A stretch of DNA of 53,344 bases from Fuerstiella sp. (GTDB lineage: Bacteria; Planctomycetota; Planctomycetia; Planctomycetales; Planctomycetaceae): the NCBI GenBank assembly GCA_022843805.1, contig JALHMY010000066.1, forward strand, positions 1-53,344, read 5' to 3'. Each line of letters opens with the position of its first letter. Positions within the stretch are counted from its first letter, which is position 1. Positions 16,057 through 25,242 of the stretch are shown here, piece after piece. Below the pieces are notes generated by a model. That model was not told where the DNA came from, searched no databases, and worked only from the letters and a program-made list of their open reading frames with translations. A program made the position numbers and the translations under genes.

Positions 16057-16536
16057 ATGAAAGCACGAACTGGATTGGTTCAACTTCTGCCAGCCTTTGT
16101 TGCGGTGCTGATTTCCGGATGCGGAGGTCCGACATCCGGGCGAGGCTTTACGCTGCCTGAGGGCGATGTGGATCGCGGGAAAACGGCCTTTCTGAATCTG
16201 AAGTGCTATTCGTGCCACCGAGTGTCGGGAGAGGAGTTACCCGCGCCGGATGAGACGACACGAAAGGCGGTTCTGCTGGGCGGAACCACACCTCGAATTC
16301 AGACCTATGGCGAACTGGTGACCTCCATCATCAATCCTTCGCATAAACTGGCCCAGGGTTTTGTCAGTGAACCGGCAACAGATCAGCAGGCTGCTGAAGG
16401 AGAACCGCAGCCAAAATCTCCCATGGTCAATAACAACGACGTGATGACCGTCAGCCAGCTGATTGACCTCGTGAAATTTCTGCAATCGCACTATGAGCTT
16501 GAACCGTATGATCCGACACTGTACCAGCCCTATTGA
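16057..16536 (+). CDS. Small mono-haem cytochrome c lipoprotein
   Basis: A 159-residue protein. The leader MKARTGLVQLLPAFVAVL ends in a lipobox LISGC, lipid attachment at Cys22. The mature part holds one haem site, CYSCH (C50, C53, H54), preceded by DVDRGKTAFLNLK as in class I cytochromes c. Downstream MVNNNDVMTVSQLIDLVKFL provides Met residues for the sixth ligand and the C-terminal helix. A Pro/Gln/Glu-rich insert (about residues 115-125) separates the halves. It is probably an envelope electron carrier; the partner is unknown. The start is ATG 16057 with GGAG upstream; the frame is open from 16006. It ends 44 bp before a convergent gene. Confidence 0.88.
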   Translation: MKARTGLVQLLPAFVAVLISGCGGPTSGRGFTLPEGDVDRGKTAFLNLKCYSCHRVSGEELPAPDETTRKAVLLGGTTPRIQTYGELVTSIINPSHKLAQGFVSEPATDQQAAEGEPQPKSPMVNNNDVMTVSQLIDLVKFLQSHYELEPYDPTLYQPY

Positions 16537-16579
16537 AGTCGCAGGCGGCGAAGCTGGTTGATGTCTGGCTGGCTGATGT

Positions 16580-18025
16580 CTAATCGGTGAACAGGTTGTC
16601 TCGTACTTCAGTTGCGTCGCTGCCGGTGTCGACTCGTTCTGCTGTGGAGCGGCCAACGATGTTGCCGGTCACCAGGTTGTGTCGGCTTTGCCCCTTAACT
16701 CGTATGGCGTTACGCATGGAGATCTCGGTACGGCGATCGACTATCGTATTGTTGTTCACCCGACATCGAACGCAGTCTTCCAGTTCGATGCCGCGATGTA
16801 GCGGGTCAAGTAACTGGCAGTCGGAAATCCCGCAGTCACTGCATCGAACCAGAGTGATCGCGGCCCCCTGTTCTTCAGTTCCCGCACAGAATCTCTGCGT
16901 GGCAAGAGAACTCAGAAGGACATTGTCGCAATCTTCGAAACGCAGTCCGTCTTTCCTGGGCTCCGAGTCTGTTCCCCGCCAGGCAAAGGTATTGCCGCTC
17001 ACGACAACGCCACTGCATTTTGAAGCATAAACTGACAGATCGGCAGAGTCGTAAATTGTATTGCCCGTGATCGTGACCCTCGACGAGTTCCGAAGATCAA
17101 CGGCTCGCCACTGGCTGCCAAGGACATTTCCCGTGATATTGATCAGGTGAGCAGTGTCAGGTGGTTCAGACTTTGGTGTATCGGCAGTCTGCGGCCGACT
17201 GACGCCAGCTCCAATGATGCGAATGTTGGCGCCGCCTTCCTGAACAGTTGCCTGGATCGTATTTCCACTGATGGTAACTTCACTAATCACGCCTTCGGTG
17301 GCGTCAAACAGGATTTCTGATCCGCCCGAATGAGTGGGAGCCCTGATTTTGGCCGCTTCAATCAGCTTCGGATCTGCAGAACCGGATGCTGTCAGATTGT
17401 TGTATTCAATGTCGTTTCCGACGATCTGCAGATTGTGGACATCTCCACCCACGCATTTGATTCCGGCCGTCTTGTTCCAGCTGATGTGGCAACCCTCGAC
17501 AATGATCTGATGAAGGTTACATCGGTCGAAGAACAGACCTGTGTCAAGATTGTCGTACAGGTGGGAATTTGCAAGGATGAAGTCGCGGTTCCGTTCGACC
17601 AGATGCACGGCATATCGACATCGACGAATCAGGACCTGTGAAATAACGCACTTCATTGTTCTGAACAGTTCGATTCCAACCGCTTCGGCGTGCTCACCGA
17701 CAATTTCGATGCCGCTGATGACCGGAAAACGCTCTTTGTCCCATGTATGAGGCTGCACACTTCCGGGGGATGCAGTACCCTGATGATCGCCGCTTACCCG
17801 AATGGCTGGCCCGGGGCCGGCCATCACGATTCGGGAGGTACCGCCTTCACCGGTTACAGCCGCGAAGCCCCGCTGTTTCAGATTGATCTGAAGAGTTCGG
17901 GTGATTCGATATGTCCCTTTGTTGAGGCGCAAAATACCGTCACCGGCATCGATCGCATGTTGCAGTGCTTCTGTGTCGTCCTTTTCTCCGTCACCAGCGG
18001 CACCGAATCCGAGTACATTGGACAT
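16580..18025 (-). CDS. Right-handed parallel beta-helix (pectate lyase-like) repeat protein
   Basis: A 481-residue protein with no obvious signal peptide. It begins with the glycosyl hydrolase 28/pectate-lyase_3-type opening VLGFGAAGDGEKDDTEALQHA followed by GILRLNKGTYRIT. It then shows many parallel beta-helix coils with NxI/V and GN motifs: ISGIEIVG, VEGCHISWNKTAGI, IVGNDIEYNN, VTISGNTIQ, ITGNVLGSQW, VVSGNTFAW and NNNTIVDRR. Such proteins bind or cleave polysaccharide or act as surface structures. No catalytic residues can be assigned with confidence. It is convergent with the small cytochrome c gene and probably monocistronic. Confidence 0.85.
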   Translation of the reverse strand: MSNVLGFGAAGDGEKDDTEALQHAIDAGDGILRLNKGTYRITRTLQINLKQRGFAAVTGEGGTSRIVMAGPGPAIRVSGDHQGTASPGSVQPHTWDKERFPVISGIEIVGEHAEAVGIELFRTMKCVISQVLIRRCRYAVHLVERNRDFILANSHLYDNLDTGLFFDRCNLHQIIVEGCHISWNKTAGIKCVGGDVHNLQIVGNDIEYNNLTASGSADPKLIEAAKIRAPTHSGGSEILFDATEGVISEVTISGNTIQATVQEGGANIRIIGAGVSRPQTADTPKSEPPDTAHLINITGNVLGSQWRAVDLRNSSRVTITGNTIYDSADLSVYASKCSGVVVSGNTFAWRGTDSEPRKDGLRFEDCDNVLLSSLATQRFCAGTEEQGAAITLVRCSDCGISDCQLLDPLHRGIELEDCVRCRVNNNTIVDRRTEISMRNAIRVKGQSRHNLVTGNIVGRSTAERVDTGSDATEVRDNLFTD

Positions 18026-18341
18026 GTCCGACCTGTTCCTTTTCGTAGTTTGCAGTGAAATCGCAATGCAGTGACATCGCCATGCCGTGAAATCTCAACC
18101 CAGTGAAATCCCGGCGAATCCAATTCTGACCATGAATGAAAATGTTGTGACGCTGACAGACGTTGAGTCTTCCTGGAATCAAGTTACTCGCCCCGGATCG
18201 GCCTGGGAAGCGTATTGGCCTGGCATCTATATCGTTCGTAACAGCGAGTTTCCCTCTTTGGTCCGTCGATGCTTTGAATCATCAGTAACGATTGCTGAAT
18301 CGCACATCGCCCCGGAATTCAGATGACAGGGGGCGTAAATT
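18026..18341. other. Divergent intergenic region with short repeats
   Basis: A 316-bp region between the beta-helix gene (minus) and the second cytochrome gene (plus). At 18048-18120 the words CAGTGAAATC, CAGTGACATC and CCGTGAAATC recur at roughly 17-20-bp spacing, which could be regulator sites or chance. Promoters for both genes should lie here. A GGGGGC stretch ahead of GTG 18342 is a likely ribosome binding site. Confidence 0.35.
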
Positions 18342-21125
18342 GTGACACAATCGCAACGGATTCCGGTTGACAAATCGTGTGCGTGTTTCAGACGGACTAC
18401 ATCAGCGATGTTACTGAATCGATCTTCGCAGCAAATGGTGCAACATCCGTGTGTCAGTAGAGTCTGCTGGCAGGTTCAGCGGCAGTTGCTGCTCACGTTG
18501 TTGTCCGCAGCATCACTGATGCTGGTTTCGCAGCCGTTCGTGGCTGCTCAAGATGCTTCGGCAAAGCCTGATCCTGCGGTTATTTTCGAGTCGGGCGTAC
18601 TTCCAGTCCTTCGGGAACGTTGCTGGAAGTGTCATGCGGGAGCCGAGCCGCAGAATGGACTCAGACTGACAGCTCGGAATGAGCTGTTTCGCGGAGGCAA
18701 ATCTGGTCCGGCAGTCCGAATTGCGGCTGCCGAGTCCAGTTTGCTCTGGGAGAAGATTGCGTCAAACGAAATGCCGGCCGGAGGTCCACCACTCAGTGCA
18801 GAAGAAAAGGGTATTATCCGAACGTGGATCAATGAGGGTGCTCGGGGTTTAAATCCGGCGGATGAGCAAACTTCGGACGATGTACCGGCCGCGGAAAACA
18901 GCGATCAGCATCTGTGGTCTTTTCAGCCACCCGTGCGGCCATCCGTTCCGTCGGTGCAGAATTCACAGCTGGTACGCAATCCTGTCGATGCGTTCCTCCT
19001 GGCACAGCTGGAGGCGAAGGGCCTGAGTTATTCGACTGAGGCGAATCGCGAGCAGCTGCTTCGCCGGGCCAGTTTTGATCTGACTGGTTTGCCTCCCACA
19101 CCGGCTGAACGTAAGGAATTTCTGGAAGACACTGAGGATCTTGCATTCGAACGAATGATCGATCGACTTCTGGAGAGTCCTCAGTATGGCGAGCGATGGG
19201 GACGTCACTGGCTGGATGTCGCGGGTTATGCTGATTCAGCGGGTGTGCTGTCAGAAGACCGTCCACTTCCGACTGCCTTTCGCTATCGGGATTACGTAAT
19301 TCGCGCCTTCAATAGTGACAAGCCTTATGACCGTTTTCTTCTCGAACAGATTGCAGGTGACGAACTGACGGACTACTGGGCGGCTTATGAGACGCTGGAT
19401 CGCCTTCCTGAAGAGGTTGTTGAAGCAGTTACGGCGACGGGATTTCTCAGGTGCGCGCCTGACGCAAGTCGACCGGATTTCACGACAATTAAGAACGCCG
19501 CTGCCCAGTACTTTTATCCCACAATCAATGACACGCTGCAGATTGTGTCATCATCTGCAATGGGGCTGACGGTTCAGTGTGCCCGGTGTCACAGCCACAA
19601 GTATGATCCTGTGCCTCAGTCAGAGTATTATCGGCTTCAATCCATTTTCATGGCCGCGTTTCGCCCCGATCGCTGGGTGCCGCAGATGGAACGTGAGCTC
19701 GCCGTTGCCACCGCATCTCAAAAGAAGACGGCAGCGGAAAACAATGCGCGCGTCGATGCTGAAGTGGCAAGGCTCAGGAAGGAACTGGCTGATCTGCGCA
19801 CACAGTTTCGTCAGAAGCTCCTGGACGAACGGCTGAATTCGGTGCCCGACGCAATTCGGGCTGATGTTCAGCAGGCTCTTGCCAGACCGAAGGAGCAGCG
19901 AAACGAGATCGAAGTGTATCTCGCCGGGAAGTTTGAGGCGTTGCTGCAGCCGGATGAGGCGGCCGTCGACAAAGCCCTTCCTGAGGCGTTTGCAGATTAC
20001 AAACAGTCGGTGGAAGTTCACAATGCGAGTATCGCCGAACAGGAACGTCATCGGATGCATTTCGATACGATTCGTTCGGTGTATGACCTTCCGGGCGAGG
20101 TAGTAACTCCGTTGCTGCGGCGTGGCGATGCTCTGATGCCAGGCCCACCGGTTGAGCCGGGAGTCATTTCTGCCATTGCCGCTCCGGCGTCGTTTCAATG
20201 GACGAGGGCGGCTGATGATGCGAAGACAAGCGGCCGTCGCCTGGCCTTCGCTAAGTGGCTGACACAACCCCACCATCCTCTGACTGCGCGAGTCATGGTG
20301 AATCGAATCTGGATGCACCATTTTGGTGAAGGCATTGTTTCCACTCCCGAAGACTTCGGAGCGATGGGGATGCCACCGACTCACCCGGAACTTCTTGACT
20401 GGCTTGCCAGTGAATTTGTCGAGCAGGGGTGGAGTATTAAGCAGATGCATCGACTGATGATGACCTCCGGTGCATGGAGACAGCAGTCAGCTGTTGATTT
20501 ACATGTCCATGCGAAGGCTCAGAGTGTGGATCCCGAAAATCGTCTGCTTTGGCGGCAGCGATTGCGGAGGCTTGAGGCGGAAGCTGTACGAGATGCGGTA
20601 CTGAGGGTTACTGGTCTGCTTGATATGAGTCAGTTCGGGTCTCCTGTTCCTGTTGCTCGTCGTGCTGATGGGGAAGTGACTGTTGCCGATGGTGCGAATG
20701 ATCGCAGGAGGTCCATCTATATTCAGGTTCTCAGAGGAAATCCTCTGACGATGCTGCAGGCGTTTGATCAGCCGGTGATGGAGACGAACTGTATTCGTCG
20801 CTCTCGTTCGACCGTGTCTACGCAGGCTCTGACGCTTCTGAACAGCGATACAATGCAGACGGCGGCTGACGCTATGAGTGAGCAGTTATTGAAAGATCCG
20901 ACGCTTACCGCAGCGGATTTGCAGTCCGTCTGTTCACGCGCAGTGCTGGCAGCCTATGGTCGAATGGCGGATTCGGATGAGATTGCGGCAATGTGTGCAT
21001 TCATAGAGACTCAGCGTTCCGTTTATCTCAGCAACGCCAAAGTCGACCCTTCGGCGCTGCGTATGGCAGTTGCCGATCTTTGTCATATGTTGTTGTCGTC
21101 AAACGAATTCGTTTATGTCGATTAG
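18342..21125 (+). CDS. Second cytochrome C / DUF1549 / DUF1553 secreted protein
   Basis: A 927-residue paralogue of the protein at 1876-4551 with the same domain order. A hydrophobic leader lies around residues 48-68 from the GTG (QLLLTLLSAASLMLVSQPF). The cytochrome domain has RCWKCH (C94, C97, H98), and a second site CARCH lies at residues 413-417 in DUF1549. A coiled-coil insert (about 440-530) precedes DUF1553 with GRRLAFAKWL and NRIWMHHFGEGIV. The GTG start is supported by a G-rich stretch 9 nt upstream; the ATG at codon 23 would give a more usual leader length. The DUF1501 partner follows 25 bp after the stop. Confidence 0.92.
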   Translation: MTQSQRIPVDKSCACFRRTTSAMLLNRSSQQMVQHPCVSRVCWQVQRQLLLTLLSAASLMLVSQPFVAAQDASAKPDPAVIFESGVLPVLRERCWKCHAGAEPQNGLRLTARNELFRGGKSGPAVRIAAAESSLLWEKIASNEMPAGGPPLSAEEKGIIRTWINEGARGLNPADEQTSDDVPAAENSDQHLWSFQPPVRPSVPSVQNSQLVRNPVDAFLLAQLEAKGLSYSTEANREQLLRRASFDLTGLPPTPAERKEFLEDTEDLAFERMIDRLLESPQYGERWGRHWLDVAGYADSAGVLSEDRPLPTAFRYRDYVIRAFNSDKPYDRFLLEQIAGDELTDYWAAYETLDRLPEEVVEAVTATGFLRCAPDASRPDFTTIKNAAAQYFYPTINDTLQIVSSSAMGLTVQCARCHSHKYDPVPQSEYYRLQSIFMAAFRPDRWVPQMERELAVATASQKKTAAENNARVDAEVARLRKELADLRTQFRQKLLDERLNSVPDAIRADVQQALARPKEQRNEIEVYLAGKFEALLQPDEAAVDKALPEAFADYKQSVEVHNASIAEQERHRMHFDTIRSVYDLPGEVVTPLLRRGDALMPGPPVEPGVISAIAAPASFQWTRAADDAKTSGRRLAFAKWLTQPHHPLTARVMVNRIWMHHFGEGIVSTPEDFGAMGMPPTHPELLDWLASEFVEQGWSIKQMHRLMMTSGAWRQQSAVDLHVHAKAQSVDPENRLLWRQRLRRLEAEAVRDAVLRVTGLLDMSQFGSPVPVARRADGEVTVADGANDRRRSIYIQVLRGNPLTMLQAFDQPVMETNCIRRSRSTVSTQALTLLNSDTMQTAADAMSEQLLKDPTLTAADLQSVCSRAVLAAYGRMADSDEIAAMCAFIETQRSVYLSNAKVDPSALRMAVADLCHMLLSSNEFVYVD

Positions 21126-21150
21126 AGTTTACGATGGAGATGCGTTTCCA

Positions 21151-22599
21151 ATGGCACCTGAATCCGTGTTTCCGAAGGTACAGCAGAATCGCCGCACGAT
21201 CTTATCCGGCATTGGCAGCGGTTTTGCTGGCATGGCCCTGATGTCGCTGCTGGAAGAATCGAAGTCAGCCACAGCTGCAGAAATTCGGCGAGGGCAGTCG
21301 CTGCGTCCGGTGCCGGCGCCGGGAATACCGAAAGCGAAGGCTGTCATACAGCTGTTTATGCATGGCGGCCCCAGTCATGTGGATCTGCTTGATCCGAAAC
21401 CCATGCTGACTAAGTTTGATGGTACCCGGCCTCCTGCTGAAGTGGCTGACGACGAGAATCGAACAACCTATCTGCTGGGGTCGCCTTTCCGATTTTCCCG
21501 CTGCGGCCAAAGCGGGCTTGAGTTCTCAGAGATTCTGCCTGGGATATCGAAACACGCCGACGATATTGCCGTCATTCGATCGATGTACACTGAGCATCGA
21601 AACCACGAACAGGCAATCTGGATGGCAAATACCGGCATGACAGTCGCCGGTCGCCCGAATATTGGTGCATGGGTCGCTTACGGACTGGGAACGGAAAACC
21701 AGAACCTGCCAGCGTATGTGGCGCTTCCTGATCCGTCCGGTATGCCGGTCGATGGGGCGAGAAACTGGTCCAGCGGATGGCTGCCGCCACTCTACCAGGG
21801 AACTGTTGTTCGTTCGGATGGAATGCCGGTACTGCATCTTCAGCCAAAGGTTAGTCGTTCAGAAGCGATTGAGCAGGGACGTCTTTCGCTTTTGCGTGCA
21901 CTCAACGAGTCTCACCGGAAGCGACATCCGTCAGAACTGGAACTGGATGCACGGATTGCCACATTTGAACTGGCTGCCCGGATGCAGTTGTCAGCGACCG
22001 ATGCCCTGGATGTTGCCCAGGAAACGGAATCCACCCGGAAAATGTATGGAATGGAACAGGACGTGACGAGGTCTTATGGAAAACGATGTCTGATGGCACG
22101 TCGTCTCGTCGAACGTGGTGTGCGATTTGTCCAGATTTTCATGGCGGGACAGCCCTGGGATACCCACACAAACAATACGGCCGGTCTGCAAAGCTGTTGT
22201 GCTCAGACAGATCTGCCGGTGGCGGCACTGCTTTCGGACTTGAAGCAGCGCGGAATGCTCGACTCCACACTCGTGCTCTGGGGTGGCGAGTTTGGCAGGA
22301 CCCCCGGCGCCGAGCAGCGAGATGGAAATAATGCTCGGGGTGCGGAAGGACGCGATCATCATCCATATGGTTTCAGTGTCTGGATGGCGGGTGGAGGAAT
22401 TCGAGGCGGGCAGGCCTACGGGGCAACAGATGACTTCGGCTACCGATCGGTGGTCGACCGCACATCGACCGCTGATCTGCATGCGACCATTCTTCATCAG
22501 CTTGGAATGGATCACTCCGAACTGACCTGGCATCATAACAGCCGGGATGAACGACTGACCGACGTTTATCCGGCGCGTGTGATCAGTCAGATCGTGTGA
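21151..22599 (+). CDS. Second DUF1501 family exported protein
   Basis: A 482-residue DUF1501 protein, partner of the gene just upstream. The leader is QQNRRTILSGIGSGFAGMAL, twin-Arg and Gly-rich, consistent with Tat export. Signatures are LFMHGGPSHVDLLDPKP, IFMAGQPWDTH, GEFGRTPG, GRDHHPYGFS and DLHATILHQLGMDH. The start is set at ATG 21151, with GGAG 11 nt upstream; in-frame alternatives at 21070 and 21115 would overlap the cytochrome gene. A palindrome element lies in the 211-bp gap to the next gene. As for the family generally, the reaction is unknown. Confidence 0.92.
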   Translation: MAPESVFPKVQQNRRTILSGIGSGFAGMALMSLLEESKSATAAEIRRGQSLRPVPAPGIPKAKAVIQLFMHGGPSHVDLLDPKPMLTKFDGTRPPAEVADDENRTTYLLGSPFRFSRCGQSGLEFSEILPGISKHADDIAVIRSMYTEHRNHEQAIWMANTGMTVAGRPNIGAWVAYGLGTENQNLPAYVALPDPSGMPVDGARNWSSGWLPPLYQGTVVRSDGMPVLHLQPKVSRSEAIEQGRLSLLRALNESHRKRHPSELELDARIATFELAARMQLSATDALDVAQETESTRKMYGMEQDVTRSYGKRCLMARRLVERGVRFVQIFMAGQPWDTHTNNTAGLQSCCAQTDLPVAALLSDLKQRGMLDSTLVLWGGEFGRTPGAEQRDGNNARGAEGRDHHPYGFSVWMAGGGIRGGQAYGATDDFGYRSVVDRTSTADLHATILHQLGMDHSELTWHHNSRDERLTDVYPARVISQIV

Positions 22600-22690
22600 T
22601 GTTAATTTTTAACGCTGGTTTGATCTGACAGTGTGGAGCCTGTGTTCGAATTGTTGTCAGGGCAGAAGACTACTGCTCTGTCAAGATAAA

Positions 22691-22779
22691 GAGTTCGGGT
22701 TGGAGGTAGTGGATCTTGCTAAAGATCCCCTGGCTGCAGGACCTTTAGCAAGGTCCACTACCCGAAATTCAAAGCTTGA
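22691..22779 (-). repeat. Dispersed palindrome element, copy 2 (inverted)
   Basis: Same element as at 15001-15086, in opposite orientation and including both flanks (GAGTTCGGGTTGG and GAAATTCAAAGCTT). It ends 31 bp before ATG 22811, so it lies in the leader of the next gene if that gene is transcribed from the DUF1501 operon. Confidence 0.88.
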
Positions 22780-22810
22780 CAAAGCACTACATTTTACGGG
22801 GGGGAATAGC

Positions 22811-23728
22811 ATGTCGTTAAGAAAACCATTGTTGCTGCTGTTGTTTTCTTTTTGTTCAGGAAGCACGGCACTGATGCTGAGTGCTGAAGAACGCGGTGTC
22901 GAGTTGTCATCGCCAGCGATCACTGTTGAGGCGCAAAACGGCGAGGTGCTGACTGCGGATGCCGCTGACTCCGAATCAGAAGCGATAGCCGAGGCGGAGA
23001 CTGCAGAAGGTGCTGATCTTCTGCAGGAAGGTCAGGAACTTCTGCCGAACCTGCTCGAAGCCAGCATTATTGCCGGGACGGATCAGCCGACGGACGAACT
23101 GCCGGGGCATATTCGAAGGGGCAGAGAACAGGACGGTCGTGGTGGTGATTCTATGCGACCGCCAGCTCATTCACCTGAACGCGAGAGGATGCGGCAGAGA
23201 AATCATGAGGGACCGGACTCTGCCGAACGACATCGAGAAAGGGGTGGAGAAGACGGGCCTCGCCGCGGCGAGAGGCCTCATTTTGGAGGCGATCACGACC
23301 TGGACGCCCGCAATCGTATTCGAACGCTTCGTCTTGCAGCACAGAATCTTCGGGCGAGTGGTCTGGCAGATGTCTCCGCCGAATTGACCCATCGAGCGGA
23401 AGCAATGGAACGGGAGCTCGAGGAATTGAGAGTCTCCAGACGACAAAATGCAATGCACCCGGAAAACGATCCGGACCATGGTATGCGCCAGCTGGCCGAG
23501 CAGGTAGAACTCCTTCGGCATGATGTCCGGCAACTGAATATGAAAATGGACAGAGTGCTGGAAATGCTTTCAGGTCGCCGGGAGGCCCCAGGTGAACGGC
23601 GTTCGCAGCCGCGAGGCGAAGAACGGCGTGAAGGCGAAGAACGGCGTGAAGGCGAAGAATGGCTTGAAGGCGAAGAACGGCGTGATGTCGATGAACGCAG
23701 AGAATCGCGAGAACTGGAAGAAAAATGA
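22811..23728 (+). CDS. Exported Glu/Arg-rich coiled-coil protein of unknown function
   Basis: A 305-residue protein. ATG 22811 follows a run of G residues (GGGGGG) 6 nt upstream. A signal peptide (MSLRKPLLLLLFSFCSGSTA) leads into an acidic Glu/Ala segment, then an Arg/Gly/Glu-rich stretch with PxHSPERERMRQRN. A predicted coiled coil (about 165-250) includes LRLAAQNLRASGLADVSAEL and LAEQVELLRHDVRQLNMKMD. The C-terminus is a repeat of GEERRE type from an 18-bp DNA repeat. I do not recognise a family; the coiled-coil block resembles charged proteins found in other planctomycetes. The stop is 56 bp before the sialidase-like start, so they are probably co-transcribed. Confidence 0.75.
   Translation: MSLRKPLLLLLFSFCSGSTALMLSAEERGVELSSPAITVEAQNGEVLTADAADSESEAIAEAETAEGADLLQEGQELLPNLLEASIIAGTDQPTDELPGHIRRGREQDGRGGDSMRPPAHSPERERMRQRNHEGPDSAERHRERGGEDGPRRGERPHFGGDHDLDARNRIRTLRLAAQNLRASGLADVSAELTHRAEAMERELEELRVSRRQNAMHPENDPDHGMRQLAEQVELLRHDVRQLNMKMDRVLEMLSGRREAPGERRSQPRGEERREGEERREGEEWLEGEERRDVDERRESRELEEK
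23621..23692 (+). repeat. 18-bp coding tandem repeat, 4 units
   Basis: Units GAACGGCGTGAAGGCGAA begin at 23621, 23639, 23657 and 23675. The first two are identical and the last two are diverged. They encode six-residue E-R-R-E-G-E steps at the C-terminus of the Glu/Arg-rich protein. The unit length keeps the frame, so copy number can vary without a frameshift. Confidence 0.9.
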
Positions 23729-23784
23729 CCGGTGCTCGGAATGAGTTTTTGTATTGTCAGAGTCAGTCAATCCAGGTGAAAAAA

Positions 23785-24897
23785 ATGGCTTCGAACAGGC
23801 GTTGTCTTTGTGTGGCCGCAGCAGCTGTCGTTGTTCTGGCGGGATTTCGGATGCGTTCGGCTGCTGCGGAAGATGCAGGAGTTGTATCCCGGCAGTTCTT
23901 ATACGAGACCGCGTCGTTTCCGGAATGTCATGCTTCAACGATTGAGCAGACTCCAGCAGGGCTTGTCGCTGCCTACTTTGGTGGGACGAGTGAAAAGGAT
24001 CCGGATGTTGGAATTTGGGTGCAGCGTTATGAAAATGGGAAATGGACAGCACCGGAGGAAGTCGCCAATGGCGTGCAGTATCGGCTGACCGATGGAGCGG
24101 TGCATCGGCATCCTACCTGGAATCCGGTGCTGTTTCAGTATCCGGGTGGTCCTCTAATGCTGTTCTACAAGGCCGGCGCCACTCCCGATTCCTGGTGGGG
24201 TATGGTCATGTCGTCGAACGATCATGGAAAAACATGGACCGTTCCCGCTCGACTTCCCGAACATATCGATGGGCCAGTTCGCAACAAGCCACTATTGCTG
24301 GAGAATGGCAGTCTGCTGTGTGGCAGCAGTACGGAATATGATGGCTGGCGCGTGCACTTTGAACTGACAGGCGATCAGGGATTGACATGGACACGTACAC
24401 CGGCGATCCACGATGGCAAAGACTTTGGCGCCATTCAGCCAACCCTGTTGCGGCATAAAGATGGAACGATCCAGGCCCTCTGTCGCAATCAGAATGGCAA
24501 TGGAAAAGTACTGAGCACGTCCTCAAAGGATATGGGCCAGACCTGGTCAAAGCTGAAGGAAGTATCCCTGCCGAATCCAAACAGCGGTATTGACGGAGTT
24601 TCCCTGAAGGACGGTCGATTTTTGCTGGTCTACAATCACACGAATCGAGGGACTGGTTCACCGCGTGGCAGGGAAATGCTGAATATTGCAGTGAGCGAGG
24701 ATGGTGAAAACTGGAAGGCGGCCGTGCTTCTTGAGAATGTCGCGAAGGGTGAGTTTTCTTATCCGGCAGTGATTCAGACGTCAGACGGTTTGGTGCACAC
24801 GACTTATACGTGGCAGCGCAAACGGATCACTCATATTGTAGTGGACCCGTCGAAACTAAAGCTGCACGACTTTAAGGATGGCCAGTGGCCTCTTTAA
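23785..24897 (+). CDS. Exported sialidase-like BNR-repeat protein
   Basis: A 370-residue six-bladed beta-propeller of the BNR_2/exo-alpha-sialidase-like family. A signal peptide (CVAAAAVVVLAGF) is followed by FPECHASTIEQTP and AYFGGTSEKDPDVGIW. Several Asp boxes are seen: SSNDHGKTW, TGDQGLTW, SSKDMGQTW and SEDGENW. The Arg triad cannot be confirmed by eye, so the substrate may be another glycan. ATG 23785 is chosen (AGGTG a few nt upstream); an ATG at 23725 overlaps the previous stop as ATGA and would add 20 residues. It closes the second cytochrome/DUF1501 cluster. Confidence 0.87.
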   Translation: MASNRRCLCVAAAAVVVLAGFRMRSAAAEDAGVVSRQFLYETASFPECHASTIEQTPAGLVAAYFGGTSEKDPDVGIWVQRYENGKWTAPEEVANGVQYRLTDGAVHRHPTWNPVLFQYPGGPLMLFYKAGATPDSWWGMVMSSNDHGKTWTVPARLPEHIDGPVRNKPLLLENGSLLCGSSTEYDGWRVHFELTGDQGLTWTRTPAIHDGKDFGAIQPTLLRHKDGTIQALCRNQNGNGKVLSTSSKDMGQTWSKLKEVSLPNPNSGIDGVSLKDGRFLLVYNHTNRGTGSPRGREMLNIAVSEDGENWKAAVLLENVAKGEFSYPAVIQTSDGLVHTTYTWQRKRITHIVVDPSKLKLHDFKDGQWPL

Positions 24898-25003
24898 GGA
24901 ATGAAAACAGAAGCGTATTCAGAAGGACGAGTGTTTCTTGTATTCGAGTCAGCGTGGGGAGAAACGATCCATAGCATTGCGAACCTGGAAACTGGAATCG
25001 CCG

Positions 25004-25242
25004 TCACTGAGGTTCTAAGCCACGCCGCTTCGATATTTCATTTCCTTCTGGCTTGCAGATCGCGAGGATTCTGGAAATCAACTCGCTCAGTTGTTGTTCT
25101 GTTTCGATGACGATCGATTGGAGATTTCGAATACTCTCCGGGCTGCGAGTACTTCCAGAATTGCCTTTGCCCTTTGCGCCTGTTCTTCGAGCTCTGTGGC
25201 GGCATCGAAGTTTACATGATGCTCACGAGGCAATTTTGACAT
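25004..25242 (-). pseudogene. Small helical protein gene, apparently interrupted by a -1 frameshift
   Basis: ATG 25242 opens MSKLPREHHVNFDAATELEE and continues QAQRAKAILEVLAAR, but this frame stops at 25087 after 51 codons. The neighbouring frame continues convincingly as SIRNLQSIVIETEQQLSELI, then SRILAICKPEGNEISKRRG, ending at 25004. Joined by one frame slip near 25139 they would make a 79-residue amphipathic helical protein. No slippery heptamer is visible, so mutation or a sequencing error is likelier than programmed frameshifting. The start overlaps the end of the 88-residue gene by 20 bp, suggesting a two-gene unit. No family recognised. Confidence 0.5.

Noticed and set aside
22631..22810. 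Upstream extension of the Glu/Arg-rich protein
   Set aside because: The 60 extra codons come from the palindrome element copy 2; the signal peptide and G-rich ribosome site support ATG 22811.
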